DNA of 64,000 bases, taken from contig CAMRHE010000011.1 in NCBI GenBank assembly GCA_947044405.1, positions 9,733,001 through 9,797,000 on the forward strand, read 5' to 3'. Numbering within the stretch: the stretch's first letter is position 1; each line of letters begins with the position of its first letter. Positions 21,172-31,711 of the stretch are shown piece after piece. The DNA comes from Leptodactylus fallax (lineage: Eukaryota > Chordata > Amphibia > Anura > Leptodactylidae). Below the pieces are notes generated by a model. It made no database searches and was not told where the DNA came from. It saw only the letters and a program-made list of their open reading frames with translations. Made by a program: the position numbers and the translations under genes.

Positions 21172-22765
21172 CAGGGGTCGGCAACCTATGGCACGCGTGC
21201 CACTCTTGGCACGCGAGGCTTATTTCCCTGGCACGGCATTGGACTCCTCACCCAGTAGTTTCGATCGGACCAAACACGTCCGAAACGAAACTGCTATTAT
21301 TATACTGTGGGGTCTCTTCAGACCCCCGAGTATAATAAGCGGAGCTCCCGGGGAGGTGATGAAACATAAAAAACAATGTTACTCACTATTCCACGCTCCA
21401 CAGCCGCTGTGTACTCTTCAGGCGCTTCTGCCTGAAGTCAGCTGATAGGGCCTCAGGTGTTACGTCTGCGTCTGACGTCATTACGCATAATGACGCGACG
21501 TGACCCCTGAAACTCAATGAGCGTCCGCTGACTACAGGCAAAAGAGCCCGAAGACACAGAGCGGCTGTGGAGCGTGGAATGGTGAGTAACATTGTTTTTT
21601 ATGTTTCATCACCTCTCTTTGCCCTCCACTTATTATTCTCGGGGGGTCTGAAGACCCCACAGTATAATAATAGCTAGTGAGTGGCACAAATTGGAATATT
21701 ATAAAAGTTAGAATATTATACCATGTGCAGGGGCTACTATGGAGGATAACACAGTGTGCTGGGGCCACTATGGGACATATACCGTGTGTAGGGACCACTA
21801 TGGGACATAATACCGTGTGCAGGGGCCGCTATGGGACATATACCGTGTGCAGGGGCCGCTATGGGACATATACCGTGTGTAGGCGCTGCTATGGCACATA
21901 TACCGTGTGCAGGGGCCACTATGGTACATATTGCTGTGTGCAGGAGTCGCTATGGGACAAATATTGTGTACAGGGGCCGCTATGGGACATAATACCGTGT
22001 GCAGGGACCGCTATGGGACAAATACCGTGTGCAGGGGCCGCTATAGGACAAATACCGTGTGCAGGGGCCGCTATGGGACATATACCGTGTGTAGGGGCCG
22101 CTATGGCACATATACCGTGTGTAGGGGCCACTATGGGACATATTGCTGTGTGTAGGGGCCGCTATGGGACAAATACCGTGTGCAGGGGCCGCTATGGGAC
22201 AAATACTGTTTGCGGAGGCAGCTATGGGACATAATACCGTGTGCAGGGACCGCTATGGGACAAATACCATGTGCAGAGGCCGCTATGGGACATATACCAT
22301 GTTGCAGGGACCACTATGGGACATTATTCTGTATAACGGTGTGTTTTCTATATTAAGGATGTGTTTTTGCACAGAAAACTCAAGCTTTGTTTTTTTTTGT
22401 GCAAAAATGCACCAGTTTTACATCGAATGAAAAAGTTCCAGTGGCCTAAGAATATAGCTGCATCCAGATACATAATGTGTTTTGACCATAAGGATGCCGC
22501 CATACAGTGCTCCTGGACACATTTACCACTAATTGGCGGCTGTACATGTACTTTCATTGTTTCTAATCAGAAAGTACAGGAGCGTCCCAGGAAAAAGCAA
22601 TAAACGCATGCATCTTGTGGCAGCACTTCTGTGTTATGCTTTGTGGTATATGACTTTAGTTTAGGGGTCGTCAGACTTACAATTATTGACCGGCACTCCG
22701 AGTACCTCATCTTTGATTTTTTTATTAAAATCGGCACGCCGAACAGAAAAGGTTGCCTACCCCTG
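21172..22765. mobile_element. hAT element with 8-bp target duplication, inserted in ERV pol
   Basis: The termini are CAGGGGTCGGCAACC and GGTTGCCTACCCCTG, flanked by the identical octamer TTATAGCT (21164-21171 and 22766-22773). The 1594-bp body has no transposase frame. It contains an inverted-repeat module: palindromes at about 21295-21338 and 21630-21672, and 34-bp arms at 21353-21386 and 21582-21614. Between these lies a CpG-rich core with a perfect TGACGTCA at 21473-21480. A 30-31-bp minisatellite follows. The terminal sequence differs from the CAGTGGCGTAAC hAT family, but the inner module is alike. Confidence 0.92.
21720..22330. repeat. 30-31-bp minisatellite inside hAT element
   Basis: About 20 units with core CCGCTATGGGACATATACCG and variants CCACTATGGTAC and CTATGGGACAAATAC. 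Reading frames on both strands are artefacts of the array. Confidence 0.88.
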
Positions 22766-22773
22766 TTATAGCT

Positions 22774-23650
22774 GATGCTGAACTGATATCCTTTATGGAT
22801 GGTTCTAGACTCTATGATGCACAGGGTACTCCTCACACAGACAATGTATTTTCAATGTATTCAGCCCAAGTTATGGCGTTGGTTGTTACTGAACATTTAC
22901 AGGCTTGTTTTTAACTTTATAGAGAATGTGTTTGCTAATGAGGTAGTAAAGAGAGTTATGTTCACATGTCCGTACTATTGGAGGAGACATCTTGTTTTCT
23001 CCTTGCTATACAGGATGTAATTTAGAATACTTTCTCTATCACGGTCCTCTCTGATCTCCAGTCATCTGCCTTGGCAGTTAAATGTAGATCATGGGAAGAG
23101 GGGGGTTGTTTCCCTCTAAGATTTATTTGGGATCTCAGTGTGAAAACATGCTGAAGGAACCCCTATTGCTACTAGGTCCTTGTTCTCTGACCTGGTTGCT
23201 ATGCCTGATGGTGTGACCCATGTCTCAAAAGAGAGGATGACTGAGTTAATACAGTGTTATTGGTACGTTCCAGGGTATACATCACCTTCATCTGTAACCG
23301 ATTATTGTCAATTATGTTTTACGTGTTTAAAGTTCAATGCTAGAAATTCCGGGAAAATTCCTCAAAAACACTTGCCAAAAGCTCTGTATCCATTCCAGAG
23401 GTTACAAACTGATTTCATACAATTACCAAAGTGTGAAGTGTATGAGGATGTGCTTATGTGTGTGTGGATGTCATATCGGGGTGGGTAGAGGCATGACTAG
23501 TCAGGAAGGAAATAGCCCAAGCTACTATCACGAAACTACTGTCAGGAATTATCTGTAGATTTTGGGCCCAAGAGATAATAGACAGGTAATGTAGTGGATT
23601 ATGGCAGACCTAAAAGTAAAGTGACAGTTTCACACAACTTTTCATCTACT
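22774..23650 (+). pseudogene. Endogenous retrovirus pol remnant (RNase H and integrase N-terminus)
   Basis: Immediately after the hAT, the plus strand carries an RNase H-like segment with the Asp-Gly-Ser active-site block. At 23180-23488 an integrase N-terminal region follows, with the CQLCFTC zinc-binding half. After that comes the start of the catalytic core, an Asp within a DFIQLPKC block. The order RNase H then integrase is that of retroviral pol. The look is of gamma/epsilon-type vertebrate retroviruses. There are stops and frameshifts throughout and no second or third integrase catalytic residue. It is an old, defective genomic fossil. No LTRs were identified. Confidence 0.65.
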
Positions 23651-23724
23651 GCAAATGGTAAGGTTAACATTACAACTTTACTCTGAAAAACAAAATTGCT
23701 AAAGTCTGTGAACAGCAGGATTAA

Positions 23725-26700
23725 CCCTTTAACAACCAAGGATGTAATAGTACATCCTAACCACCTGGGCCTTAATGCAAATGGATGTACTATTACATTC
23801 CTGGCAGGCCACCCCCTCAAGAAAGAGTTAATAAAATGTATTCAATAAGTTATAGGCACTCAAAAATGGTGTCATTACAAAATGCATCTCATACCACAAA
23901 AAAACAAGCTCTCATATGGCTACATTACCAGAAAAATAAAAAAATATAGCTTGCACAATGTGAAGACAAAAAACACAAAAATTGACAAATCATAAGAACA
24001 CAACTGCCTGCGGCAGGAAAGTAATTTGTAAGCTCTGTGAGCGTATATTGGGGTGCACTCCAGATTTAGAGCATACAATGGAAAATACACCAAAAGTGAC
24101 CCCCAGAGTGACCCCCCAATCATAGGAGCTACTGGGGAAAAAATAGAGAATTTGGTGATCCGAATGTACTCCGCACAGCTTATGTAATCATTTTTCACCA
24201 CCCTCTGTGCATTCCCATCTGGCATACTAATGCTCACTGCACCTCTTGATAAATTCTTTGAGGGGTAAAGTTTTCAAAAGTGGATTCCACTTTTCTGGTA
24301 CCTTAGTGGCTCTGCAAACATGACATGGTATCCAGATACCAAACATCTAAATCTGCGCTCCAAAAGCCACATAGAGCTCCGTCACATCCGTGCACTGCTG
24401 TGTGCCCAAACTGCAGTTTATGGACACTTGTATGGCACTGTTGTACCCAGGATAGCGTACTTAATATCATATGTGGGTATAAACTGCTGTTTGGGCATAG
24501 CCGGGCACAGAAGGGAAAAAGTGTCATGTGGTTTTTGGAGCACAGATTTAGACAGTTTGGTTTTTGGACATTAAGGCATTTTTGCAGAGCCCTGAAATGC
24601 CGATAAAGAGGAATCCACTGACATGTGACCCCATTTTGGAAACTACACCCCTGATGGAATTTATCCAGGGGTACAATGAGGATTTTTAACCCCCAAGTGT
24701 TGCATTAATTTATTTTTCAGAAATGAATACGCAGATGATGGTGAAAGGTAAAAATGGCAATTTTTCCAGGAACACGTCATTTCAGCGCGCAATATGTTGC
24801 GCCCAGCTTATATCAGAGATGAACGCTCCAAAAGCTGTTGTGCCTGGGATACTCGCTTAACAGTTTTTGGAGTGTGTGTCTCTGCTGAGACAAGCTGGGC
24901 ACAACATATCGGACACTGGAATGGTGTATCTATGGAAAAACGGCAACTTTCACTTTTCATTATCAGTTGCGCATTCATTTCTGGAAATTAAATTAATGCA
25001 ACACTCAAGGGTTCAAAATGCTCGCTACCCCACTTGATAAATCTCTTCAGTGGTGTAGTTTCCAAAATGGGGTCACATGGCTACAGATTCCACTTTACTG
25101 GCAACTCAGTGGATCTGCTAAACTGGCATTACGTCCAAAAACCAAACTGTGCTCCCAAATCCAAAATGTTAGTACTTCCCTTCGGTGTCCGGCTGTGCCC
25201 AAACATATGACATTGTTAAGTACGTTATCCTGGGTACAACAGTGTCATACATGTGGGCATAAACTGTCGTTTGGCCACACAGCAAGGTGCAGATGTGAAG
25301 GAGTGCTGTGTGTTTTTGGAGCGCAGATTTAGATTGTTGGTTTTTGTCACGTTTACAGAGATCCTAAAATTGCCCCTACAAAATGGGGTTACTTACAATT
25401 TACTGGCACTCCAGGGCTCTGCAAAAACGTCTAGAAAGTCCCTCTAAATCTATACTCAAAAAGCTAAAAAGCACAGTGCTCCTTCCCTTCTGAGCTCTGC
25501 TGTGTGCCCAAGCAGCAGTTTAAGCCCACATATACAATTTTTTTGTTCCCGGGATAATCCACTTAATTAGGATTGTGTGTCTCTGAAGACACACATTGGG
25601 CACAACATATTGAGGACTGATATATCATATTTCTATAAAGAAATCAATTTTCAATTTGTACATTAATTTTTGGAATACACTCTTGGGATCAAAATGATAA
25701 TACCCCTTGAGAAATTCCTTAAGGGGTATATTTTTTAAAATGGGGTGAATTTGGGGGGGGGGGGGTCCATTGTACTGATACTTTAGGTGCTCTGCAAATG
25801 TAACAGGGCACCTGAAAACTATTCCAGCAAAATCTACCTTTCAAAAGCCAAATAGCACTCATTCCATTCTGAGCCCCACCATGTACAAATACAGTAGATT
25901 ACGACCACATATGGGGCAATTACATGTTTATTAGAAATTGTGTAACAAACTGTGATGTGTTTTTTTTTTTCTTTAACCACTTGTAAAAATGAAAAATTTG
26001 GGGCTAAATGAACGGTTTATTGTAAAAAAAAATTGTTTAATTTTTTTACGTCCCAATGTTAATAAAATGCTCACTATACCCCTTGGCAAATTGTATGAGG
26101 GGTGTAGTTTCCAAAACGGGGTCACTTTTTGGGGGTTTATATTGTATTGGTACTCTAGGGGCTCGGCACCTGAAAGCTATTCCAAGCAAAATCTGCTTTT
26201 CCAGCACCCAGTGTCGCTCCCTCCCTTCCATGTGCTGCTGTTTGCTCAAACATAAGTTTACATCCACATGTGGTGTATTTCTGTGCTTGGGAGATATTGT
26301 ATAAGAAACTGTGAGATGCATTTTTTCCTTTAACCCCTTGTGAATGTGTTTTATGGCTAAATGAATGTATTATTGAAAAAAAAAATTAAATTCTGTTTTA
26401 AATTATTTAAGTGGTGTAATTTTGAAAATAGAGTGATTTATAGGGGTTTATAATATATAGGCCTTTATAATCCCCTTCCGGACTGAAGTGGTCCCTAAGA
26501 AATTAGTTTGAGAAATTTTCCTGTAAGGTTAAAGCCCCACGTTGCAGAAATGCAGCTTTTTTGTTGCAGATTTTGTTGCGATTTTTTGAGCCAAAGCTAA
26601 AAGTGGATGCAAAAGGAATAGAAAATATATAGGAAGTACTTTTGCTTCTACCTTATGTTCAATCCACTACTGGCTTTGGCTCAAAAAAACGCAACAAAAT

Positions 26701-27155
26701 CTGCAACAAAAAAAGCTGCATTTCCGCAACTTGGGGCCTTAGTCTAAATTTGGAAATTTGCTGTTACACTTGTAAATCTTCTAATGTCATCCAAAATAAA
26801 TTAAAGGGTTATTAAAAGATGATGCCAATATAAAGCAGAGATAAGGCAGATTATATTTCTTAATGTATATAGGTGGTCTATCTATCTGTCTGAAAACCAG
26901 AGCATTTCACATTTTGAAAATTGTGATGTCTTTCCAAATTTCTATGACATTTCCAATTTTTTTTAATACATAAATACAAAAATATTGATCAATGTTTACC
27001 ACTAAAATTAAGTACAATGTGTCACAAAAAACTGTCTCAAAATCACTCGTGTAAGTTATGGCATCTCAAAGTTATTGCCATATAAAGTGACATATATCAG
27101 TTTTGAAAAATGAGGCTATGTGCGTAAGGTACTTTTAGGCTGTGTCCGTAAGGGG
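23725..27155. mobile_element. TTAA-flanked non-autonomous transposon with ~370-bp internal units
   Basis: It is bounded by TTAA on both sides (23721-23724 and 27156-27159). The ends CCCTTTAACAACC and GTCCGTAAGGGG are approximate inverted complements, a design seen in piggyBac- and Kolobok-type elements. The 3.4-kb interior has no transposase. It holds about seven degenerate units marked by GTAGTTTCCAAAATGGGGTC or variants (near 24262, 25052, 25385, 25725, 26101 and 26411), with one inverted unit near 24634. A C-poor foldback copy sits at 26529-26742. Confidence 0.65.
26529..26742. repeat. Foldback MITE (AAAGCCCCACGTTGC family)
   Basis: Arms of about 100 bp (GCTGCATTTCCGCAAC and complement, GTTGCGATTTTTTGAGCC and complement) face each other around a short loop. 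The ends are AAAGCCCCACGTTGC and CTTGGGGCCTTAG. The homologous copy is at 61817-62036, so it is a discrete mobile unit nested in the TTAA element. Confidence 0.75.
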
Positions 27156-27159
27156 TTAA

Positions 27160-27314
27160 AGGTCTCCGTAGCTAAATATCTTTGCTTCATTTACTATCTC
27201 TATTTATAATACTGTTTTTGCTGTAACCTCTGCTCTAAATAGACTGTAATCTGATTTATCCACCTGAGAGAGATTTTATCTCTCGGTTTGGTGTAAAAGT
27301 TTTCACAACGTACT
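27160..27314. other. Unassigned flank
   Basis: Short sequence between the TTAA element and the Gypsy LTR. It may be residual retroviral or neutral DNA. Confidence 0.3.
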
Positions 27315-27539
27315 TGTAGTGTCGTAGTGAGGATGCAAGTCACCTGGAATAAGTCCACTATGATAATGACTTTTATGGATCAGAACTCTTTATTCCATGC
27401 TTCCTCCAAGAACCTCTGTCTAGCATCTGCCCCTCCTAGCTCAGCTCCTCCTCCCTTACTACCTCACTGTTGCTAGGCAGACAAAGCAAAATGAGTAAGC
27501 AGAAAAAAACATGCAGAATATACTTATAACAACATCACA
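27315..27539 (-). repeat. Gypsy 3' LTR
   Basis: On the minus strand it starts TGTGATGTTG and ends CACTACA. It contains the polyadenylation hexamer AATAAA in the segment complementary to CTCTTTATTCC. It pairs with 37132-37356. Confidence 0.9.
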
Positions 27540-27553
27540 TCGCTCCCCTTCTT
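27540..27553 (-). promoter_or_regulatory. Polypurine tract
   Basis: The minus strand reads AAGAAGGGGAGCGA directly upstream of the 3' LTR. This is the expected plus-strand priming site for reverse transcription. Confidence 0.75.
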
Positions 27554-27835
27554 ATAAAAAAAAAACAAAAACAAAAGAAAATACAACCATTATAAATGGA
27601 CGATAAATCAAACGTCCAGATTGACAGGAAAATGTTACTGCTGAACATAATCCATGAGGTGCGTTGGTGGCCTTCGACTCATTTTCGTTGGGTAGCGTCA
27701 GGGGCGCACCTCTAATGATGCGAAATGAGGCGGCCGCCTCAGGCGGCACTGTCCGTCACTGTCTGGGGGGCGGCATTTTTTATATTTTTTATTTCATCAT
27801 CTGTCTGCTCTGTACTTGCTCCTGGGTCATAGCCG

Positions 27836-27955
27836 CAAAGCTTTTTAAAATGGGACACATTTCTTGTGACTTGATGACCCTGGTGTCGAGCAGTAACCAT
27901 GGTACCCTTGACATGTGTGACTTGAAAGGGTTCCGGATGATAAGGGGATGATAAC
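27836..27955 (-). pseudogene. Gypsy integrase C-terminal segment
   Basis: The minus frame gives SPYHPEPFQVTHVKGTMVTA, the conserved C-terminal block of Gypsy integrases. It is the continuation of the integrase frame ending near 30650, separated by the inserted transposon. Beyond it, a hAT-like terminus (CAGGGGCGCACC at 27699) marks another small insertion. Confidence 0.8.
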
Positions 27956-28186
27956 ACTATGTAACACAAATTTTGTTCCCAGCTTTTAAATGTTATATTC
28001 CAATTGCTTATGTCTAAAACAAATTAAAAATTGCTTACATTCATCATAAACTTCGCTTTTGTGACCACGGCAACAAAAATTATGCATTTTTACTATAGAA
28101 ACAGACGATTTTGCATCTTTTCATTTATACAGTCAGACTAAGAACACTATATGCATTGCAAATTTACACAGATTACCAAAAACTGT

Positions 28187-30000
28187 TCAGAAGTGTGCGG
28201 TTTTCTGAGATTTACGACTATACTGCAAATCAATTTCACGAATCAATCCCCAAATATAGTCGCCCATCATGTTTTCGTTATATTGTCTTGGTAACGGCGT
28301 TCAAAGTTCATAATGTCCTGGTGAAAGCGCTCGCCTTGCTCCTCTGAATAAGCTCCCATGTTCTCTTTGAACTTATCAAGATGAGCATCAAGGATATGGA
28401 TTTTGAGTGACATCCTGCAGCCCATTGCAGCACAGTTCTTTATCAGAGTCTGAACCAGTTGTACATAGTTTTCATCTTTATGATTGCCTAGGAAGCCGCG
28501 AACCACTGCGACAAAACTGTTCCAAGCTGCTCTCTCCTTCCTATTCAGCTTCTTGGGAAATTCACTGCACTCTATGATCTTCTTGATTTGTGGTCCGACG
28601 AAGACACCAGCTTTGATCTTTGCTTCAGACAGCTTAGGTAAAAGATCTTGGAGGTAATTGAAAGCTCTCGACTCCTTATCTAGAGCCCTGACAAATTGTT
28701 TTATGAGCCCCAACTTGATGTGTAGTGGTGGCATCAGCACCTTGCGTGGGTCCACCAGTGGCTCGCACTTTACATTGTTCTTCCCCACAGTGAACTCTGT
28801 CCGCTGAGGCCAGTCCCTCCTGTGGTAGTGCGCTTCAGTATCCCGGCTGTCCCAAAGGCAAATAAAGCAAGGATACTTAGTAAAACCACCTTGGAGGCCC
28901 ATCAGGAATGACACCATTTTGAAATCTCCGATAACTTCCCAGCCGTACTCATCATACTTCAAGGCACCTAGCAACATCTTGACACTGGTGTATTCCTCTT
29001 TCAGGTGCACCGAGTGAGCTACAGGAAGAGACAGATACTTGTTCCCATTGTGAAGCAGCACGGCTTTGAGGCTCTTGCATGAGCTGTCTATGAAGAGACG
29101 CCACTCATTCAGGTTACAGGTGATACCTATAGCCTCAAATAGACCGGCCACATTGTTGCAGAAGCACAGTCCATCTTGATGACTGAAGAAGATGGAAAAA
29201 CCTTGGTGACGCTTCCTCTGATCTGTGACTTGGACGCTTTCATCTAATAAGTTCCATTGCTTGAGCCTTGATGTCAGAAGCTCAGCGTTGGACTTGGTGA
29301 GACCAAGGTCTCTGATCAGATCGTTGAGGTCTTTTTGGTTAGGGTAGTATGGCTTCCGCTCCTCATCTGCATATGAAAAGAAATTGTGATCTTCAACGTC
29401 TTCCTCAATGTCTGACCTGCTGCTTTCTTTTGAAGGTGGTGTAGCTCTGTCTGGAGGTGTTGGTACAGGAAGTTCAGGGCAGTGTAGTACTGGGGCAATA
29501 GATGACGGAATGTCAGGATACGTTACAGGCGGTGCATTTTTGCCAGTGCGACGTTTGGAAGGGTCCACCATGCAGAGGTAGCAATTTGTTGAGTGATCAG
29601 TCGGTTCACGCCAAATTCTTGGGATAGCAAAATGCATGGCTCTCTTCTCTCCCCTGTACCAACCTATAAGCAAACAAAATAATATTTGGATTGAGAATTT
29701 GATTTAGGCCTATTTCACACTAATGACTAGTGATATTTACAATATTAACACAGTTAATCTGCTATTTAAGAGAGTAGCATTTATCCACTTACCTTCAAGA
29801 GTTTTCTTGCAGTGCTCACATGTGAAATGAGGAGCCCATGGTTTATCTTGGTCACCAACAGGCATGCCGAAGTATGCTTTGTAGGCCTCACACATCTTAG
29901 CAGATGCTTCCACAAAGTACTTTTTCGCTCTTGTCTTTATAAACTGGCCACATACGTAGCAAAATGCGTCTGCTGGATGTATGCAACCTCTTGATGCCAT
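28187..30000 (-). CDS. Transposon-encoded Zn-binding, RNase H-fold-like protein (putative transposase)
   Basis: Exon 1 is 30000-29793 (ATG at 30000) and exon 2 is 29663 downwards. Joining at G|GT keeps the frame. The N-terminus carries Cys pairs C14/C17, C61/C64 and C97/C100, suggesting zinc-binding modules. An acidic, Pro/Ser-rich linker follows (about residues 110-165). Then come D262 in LFIDSS, D316 in VIGDFKM, CxxC...HxH (C335, C338, H348, H350), PPLHIKLG at about 381-388, and a Glu cluster in YSEEQGERFH (about 508-516). A D...D...Cys/His insert...E pattern resembles DDE-type transposases, but the catalytic roles are inferred. Near 28285 a frameshift replaces the last ~35 residues. The other frame continues to a stop at 28187-28189. 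From memory, very similar unnamed proteins occur in Hydra, arthropods and fishes; this needs a search. It was probably intact until recently. Confidence 0.7.
29664..29792 (-). other. Intron of the putative transposase gene
   Basis: 129 bp, donor AAG|GTAAGTGG and acceptor TTTGCTTATAG|GT on the minus strand. Both match the spliceosomal consensus closely. The reading frames on either side join without loss. Confidence 0.8.
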
Positions 30001-30361
30001 CTAAATTGACTAAGTTGCTGTGAACTGTAAGGAAAAAGGATGTCTCTCCAAACTTGATAAAAATGGTCTTTATTCCATGCAGTATTAAAGTTCAAGAGTG
30101 TACTGTGGATTCAGCAGAGCAAGATTGATCACCCGGTACCAGAGTAACACACAATATATACATTTACATTCCTAAGCTCCTCCTGTAATGGGTGTGGGGT
30201 GAAGTGTGAATACTGTCATTATCAGAATCTGAATAGATATTGAATTCACACCTGTCTGTCTAGGTCAATTCCCCTTTGTCTGTGATGGCCATTGCCCACT
30301 TACTATGCAATCCCAATCAATTAGATCCTGTCTCTCTGTCTCTCAGGAATGGCTATCGTGG

Positions 30362-30482
30362 CCCTATATACTGTAACTGTAGTTATACAGCTACCTACAA
30401 TTCTGTACACTCCCAGAAAGTTCTAGATAATTCTGGGCAGTTCTAGAAACTTCTTGATAGTTCTCACAATTCCAGAAGCTTC
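30362..30482 (-). promoter_or_regulatory. Heat-shock-element cluster and TATA box
   Basis: Two perfect three-unit heat-shock elements are present: TTCTAGAAACTTC (30441-30453) and TTCCAGAAGCTTC (30470-30482). A partial third, GAAAGTTCTAGA, lies at 30416-30427. Reading towards the gene (minus strand), a TATATA box follows at about 30364-30370. That is the spacing order of hsp70-type promoters. The ATG lies about 360 bp further downstream. This suggests HSF-driven transcription of the transposon gene; function is inferred. Confidence 0.65.
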
Positions 30483-30654
30483 TTAAATATCTTCAAATAT
30501 TGCGAATATCCTTAAAAATAGATCAATTTCAAAATATCATTGTGCTAACCACAAAAGCAAAGTTTACAAGGAATAATAACTTTTTTCTATTCATTTAAGG
30601 TACAAACAATCAGGAAAACACACTTAACAACTGGGAACAAATTTTTTTTGAAAA

Positions 30655-31315
30655 TTGTCACTAGGTCTCAGCCTTTTAGCAAAAACCCAGTCTCCCACTT
30701 CCAGCTGTTTGAAACGATGACTGCTCTTATCTGCATATCTTTTCATCCTGCCTTTGGCAAAGGAATCATTGAGGACCATTGGTGTCTGTATGGAAACTAC
30801 AGGGATGTTCGGAAGCTTAATGCGCAAAGGCCTGCCGAAAAGCGCAGTTGCTGGGGCAGTTCCTGTAGTAGAGTGTGGGGTGGCTCTGTACTGTCTAAGG
30901 AATCTGTATAATTCTTGTTGCAAATCCTTGTGCTCCATGGTAGCAGTCCGAAGAGTTTTGTCGATTGATTGCATGAAGCGTTGCAATTCGCCATTGGCTT
31001 GAGGCCAGTAAGGAGTTATTTTCCTGTGGGTGAAACCAAGATAAGTTGCAAAAGACTGAAAATCTGCACTATTGAAAGGTGGTGCATTGTTGGTCTTTAC
31101 GGTTTCAGGTATGCCATATGCAGAGAAGATCTTGTCCAGTTATGGTATGATGGCTCTTGCAGAGGTGGTGGAAACAGGTTTAATGACTGAAAACCTATAT
31201 AAATCATCTATGACAACCAGTAAATAGGAATGATATAGCAAAGCGCAAAAATCAACACGAATGGCAGTCCACGGACTTTCTGGCAGAGGTGACTTTAGTA
31301 CTGGTGCTCGGCCCT
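30655..31315 (-). pseudogene. Gypsy integrase catalytic core
   Basis: The minus frame 31140-31424 (Gypsy part to 31316) contains [12 protein letters not shown] and LLVVIDDLYRF, covering the first catalytic Asp of the DDE integrase. It then reads STTSARAII. The frame at 30624-30986 continues with YRATPHSTTG and GDWVFAKRL, the end of the core and the start of the C-terminal domain. Frameshifts separate the two frames. The N-terminal zinc finger is displaced to 33650-33760 by insertions, and the C-terminal segment to 27836-27955. Confidence 0.85.
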
Positions 31316-31711
31316 GTAGTTGCTTGAAAGTCCATGTTGCCCAGCGACAGCCCCAAAACATCCCTGCTCTAGAGGAGATCTGCATGGAGGAATGGGCCAA
31401 CATACCAGCAACAGTGTGTGCCAACCTTGTGAAGACTTACCGAAAACGTTTGACCTCTGTCATTGCCAACAAAGGATATATAACAAAGTATTGAGATGAA
31501 CTTTTGTTATTGACCAAATACTTATTTTCCACCATAATTTGCAAATAAATTCTTAAAAAATCAGACAATGTGATTTTCTATATATGTTTTCTCATTTTGT
31601 CTCTCATAGTTGAGGTCTACATATGATGTCAATTACAAGCCTCTCTCATCTTTTTAAGTGGGAGAACTTGCACAATTGGTGGCTGACTAAATAATTTTTT
31701 TTTCCCCATTG
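31316..31711 (+). mobile_element. Tc1 (DD34E) element, copy 2, 5'-truncated
   Basis: It contains the last part of the transposase (GMFWG-region complement, [16 protein letters not shown] ending at 31494) and the complete right inverted repeat. It ends CCCCATTG at 31711 before TA. The left two-thirds is missing, and the breakpoint is fused directly to Gypsy integrase sequence. Same family as 11111-13860. Confidence 0.85.

Larger units (their letters stand above)
27956..30655 (-). mobile_element. DNA transposon encoding a two-exon RNase H-fold-like protein
   Basis: Inverted termini are visible. TTTGTTCCCAG (to 27982) faces CTGGGAACAAA (from 30631). An inner block, CATAAACTTCGCTTTTGTG (28045-28063), faces CACAAAAGCAAAGTTTAC (30550-30567). 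The spacing between blocks is 63 bp at one end and 64 bp at the other, so the terminal repeat is about 100 bp. The element splits the Gypsy integrase frame. It holds one spliced gene and an upstream promoter-like region with heat-shock elements. Exact ends and target duplication could not be fixed because the outermost bases have diverged. It does not match any superfamily I can name with confidence. Confidence 0.75.

Noticed and set aside
21677..22430. Frames of 95-185 codons on both strands with TVCRGRYGT repeats
   Set aside because: Artefact of the 30-31-bp minisatellite in the hAT at 21172-22765.
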